25,154 bases of DNA. Origin: an uncultured Methanobrevibacter sp. (GTDB taxonomy: Archaea > Methanobacteriota > Methanobacteria > Methanobacteriales > Methanobacteriaceae). The stretch covers positions 1 through 25,154 of the forward strand of contig NZ_ONER01000013.1 in assembly GCF_900316895.1 (NCBI RefSeq). The letters run 5' to 3'. The notes under the pieces were generated by a model, which saw only the letters and a program-made list of their open reading frames with translations, searched no databases and was not told where the DNA came from. Positions within the stretch are counted from its first letter, which is position 1. Every line of letters begins with the position of its first letter. Of the stretch, positions 23,870-25,154 are shown one piece after another. Made by a program: the position numbers and the translations under genes.

Positions 23870-25039
23870 ATGAACGCTGATGAATCTGATAAAATTTTCA
23901 CCAAATCATTTTTCCTGATTTTTGGAGCATTGCTGTTCACTGCCCTTGTGATGTATGCACTGATGTCGACGGTGACCGAATATGCAACAACTATGGGCTC
24001 TACTGCAACGATTGCCGGCCTGGTTTCTGGAATATACATTTTCGGAGGGCTGTGCTCAAGGATATATTCAGGCGATGCGCTGGAGCGAATAGGCTGGAGA
24101 AAAATAGCTCTTGTTTTTATGGGAATCCATTTTCTGGCTTGTTTACTGTATTTTATTGTGGATAACATAACATTACTCATAATTGTCAGATTCATACACG
24201 GTATCGGTTTCGGGGCATCAGCCAATGCGATAGTGACAATAGCAACGGCAATATTGCCTAAAAGGAGATTTTCCGAAGCCTTCGGATACTTCATGCTTGG
24301 AACAACAATAGCGGTGGGCCTTGGACCATTCATCGGCGGATTCTTATATGATTCATTTGGATCTGTGGGATGCTTTGCTGCAGCTTCAGTCTTCTCATTT
24401 TTGGCTTTGATATTCATAATTCTCATTGATGTTGACAAATACGACACAAAGGATAAAACTTCCGGTGATAAGTCATATTCAGGAATTGAAAAGGTAATAG
24501 AGTTCGGTGCCGTGCCTGTTTCACTTTTCACTGCCCTCACAAGTCTCGGTTATGTGTCAATACTTTCATTTTACAGGCTGTATGCAGTTGAGGTTAACTT
24601 GACTGGGGTATTTTCATGGTTTTTCATCATATACTCAATCTGTCTTGTTGCCACAAGGCCATTGGCCGGTAGAATCCAGGATAACGGAGGAGACAGGATT
24701 GTTTGTGTGGTAGGAATCATTGCCCAGTCAATAGGCCTGATGCTGATTGCACTTTACCCGTCAAACGTCACGGTCATAATCTGTGCAATATGTGCTGCTC
24801 TGGGATTCGGAACACTTAATTCGGCCAGTACCGCAATCATAACCAGAAAGGTATCAGAACACCGCCGGTCATATGCAATATCCACATTTTTCATATTCTG
24901 TGATGCGACAATGGGATTTGGACCTGCACTTCTTGGTTCATTCGTATCAGCGGCTACAGGATATGCTCCGGTCTATTTCATATCCTCGATAATTACCCTT
25001 TTGGCTTTGCCGATTTGTTTGTACTCCTTGAAATCGTAA
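23870..25039 (+). CDS. Major facilitator superfamily transporter
   Basis: A 389-residue protein with about 12 membrane helices in two halves joined by a charged loop (IDVDKYDTKDKTSGDKS). The motif A equivalent between helices 2 and 3 is SGDALERIGWRKIALVF, and FIHGIGFGASANAIVT matches helix 4. The second half repeats the pattern (ATRPLAGRIQDNGGDRIVCV). It resembles small drug or metabolite exporters of the MFS; the substrate is unknown. It is likely on its own leaderless transcript, and an extended hairpin follows its stop by 11 bases. No frameshift is seen. Confidence 0.9.
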   Translation: MNADESDKIFTKSFFLIFGALLFTALVMYALMSTVTEYATTMGSTATIAGLVSGIYIFGGLCSRIYSGDALERIGWRKIALVFMGIHFLACLLYFIVDNITLLIIVRFIHGIGFGASANAIVTIATAILPKRRFSEAFGYFMLGTTIAVGLGPFIGGFLYDSFGSVGCFAAASVFSFLALIFIILIDVDKYDTKDKTSGDKSYSGIEKVIEFGAVPVSLFTALTSLGYVSILSFYRLYAVEVNLTGVFSWFFIIYSICLVATRPLAGRIQDNGGDRIVCVVGIIAQSIGLMLIALYPSNVTVIICAICAALGFGTLNSASTAIITRKVSEHRRSYAISTFFIFCDATMGFGPALLGSFVSAATGYAPVYFISSIITLLALPICLYSLKS

Positions 25040-25050
25040 TTTAACTTTAT

Positions 25051-25097
25051 TGTGCAAGAATTCTCCGGCTTCTTTAAGCCGGGGGATGAATTGCACA
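25051..25097. repeat. Extended imperfect palindrome at window end; possible IS200/IS605-type end or terminator
   Basis: TGTGCAA (25051-25057) pairs exactly with TTGCACA (25091-25097). Inside, a stem joins 25060-25071 to 25076-25087 with two G-T pairs and a CTTT loop, its GC-rich core being CCGGCTT/AAGCCGG. The only unpaired part is a short internal loop (25058-25059 and 25088-25090). The GAATTC...GGGATGAATTGC layout resembles the imperfect hairpin ends of IS200/IS605-type (TnpB) elements, but no tnpB gene is next to it in the window. A T-tract at 25118-25126 would also allow a terminator role. The remaining bases to 25154 hold no gene; GGTGGTGAG near the end could be a ribosome site for a gene beyond. 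Confidence 0.5.
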
Positions 25098-25154
25098 TTT
25101 TAGTGGTTAGTGTCTATATTTTTTTTATGTGGATGGGGTGGTGAGATTAGTTTT

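Noticed and set aside
23758..24540. 260-residue open frame on minus, opposite the MFS gene
   Set aside because: It is antisense to a clear membrane transporter, has Pro/Thr/Ser-rich composition typical of a shadow frame, lacks a promoter and overlaps the microprotein gene.

Overview
The window looks like chromosome of a low-GC, hydrogenotrophic methanogenic archaeon of the Methanobacteriales, most likely Methanobrevibacter. The evidence is a very large DUF11-repeat adhesin-like surface protein, a thiol:fumarate reductase B subunit (TfrB, a methanogen enzyme), a 2-phosphoglycerate kinase (cyclic 2,3-diphosphoglycerate pathway), an archaeal SepF, archaeal-type GlyRS and Dcd, archaeal TATA boxes, and GGTGAT-type Shine-Dalgarno sites. 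The species cannot be told from sequence reading alone. I see no rRNA, tRNA, CRISPR array or intact transposon.

Layout. Positions 1-3177: 3' part of an adhesin-like gene with eight DUF11 repeats. Positions 3443-3868: a small acidic protein that reads as a histone fold followed by a C-terminal coiled coil. Positions 3880-5398 (minus): 2-phosphoglycerate kinase and a ZPR1-type zinc protein, overlapping by 8 bases. Positions 5593-7181 (plus): a DUF1611 P-loop protein followed 5 bases later by the cell-division protein SepF. Positions 7201-8862 (minus): a TatD-like hydrolase and a TehA/SLAC1-type transporter with stop and start codons abutting. Positions 9049-9825: a winged-helix regulator with a perfect inverted repeat at its predicted transcription start. 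Positions 9834-15376 (minus): one probable five-gene operon, tfrB - trmJ-like - ferredoxin-like - dcd - glyS. Positions 15536-16222: a CPBP-family membrane protein, probably on a leaderless transcript.

Positions 16350-20963 hold an aromatic 2-oxoacid/aryl-CoA module: iorA-iorB and a small unknown gene on plus, facing an ACT-domain protein and a phenylacetate-CoA ligase on minus. In methanogens such genes can run in the assimilatory direction: arylacetate is activated to arylacetyl-CoA, reductively carboxylated to the arylpyruvate and then transaminated. Positions 21192-25039: a TPR-like protein, a sodium:solute symporter with a 37-residue membrane microprotein one base out of step behind it, and an MFS transporter. 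The window closes with a long imperfect hairpin at 25051-25097.

Recurring architecture: convergent gene pairs are separated by compact palindromes that contain or abut the stop codons and probably terminate both genes. Several starts are set by a GGTGA(T) ribosome site only 4-5 bases from a GTG or TTG codon, so start calls placed on the GTG inside the ribosome site are probably wrong. The most interesting candidates are the coiled-coil histone-like protein and its structured leader, the DUF1611-SepF pair, the symporter microprotein, a TGTACA inverted repeat before the symporter, and the terminal hairpin, which resembles the end of an IS200/IS605-type element without its transposase.
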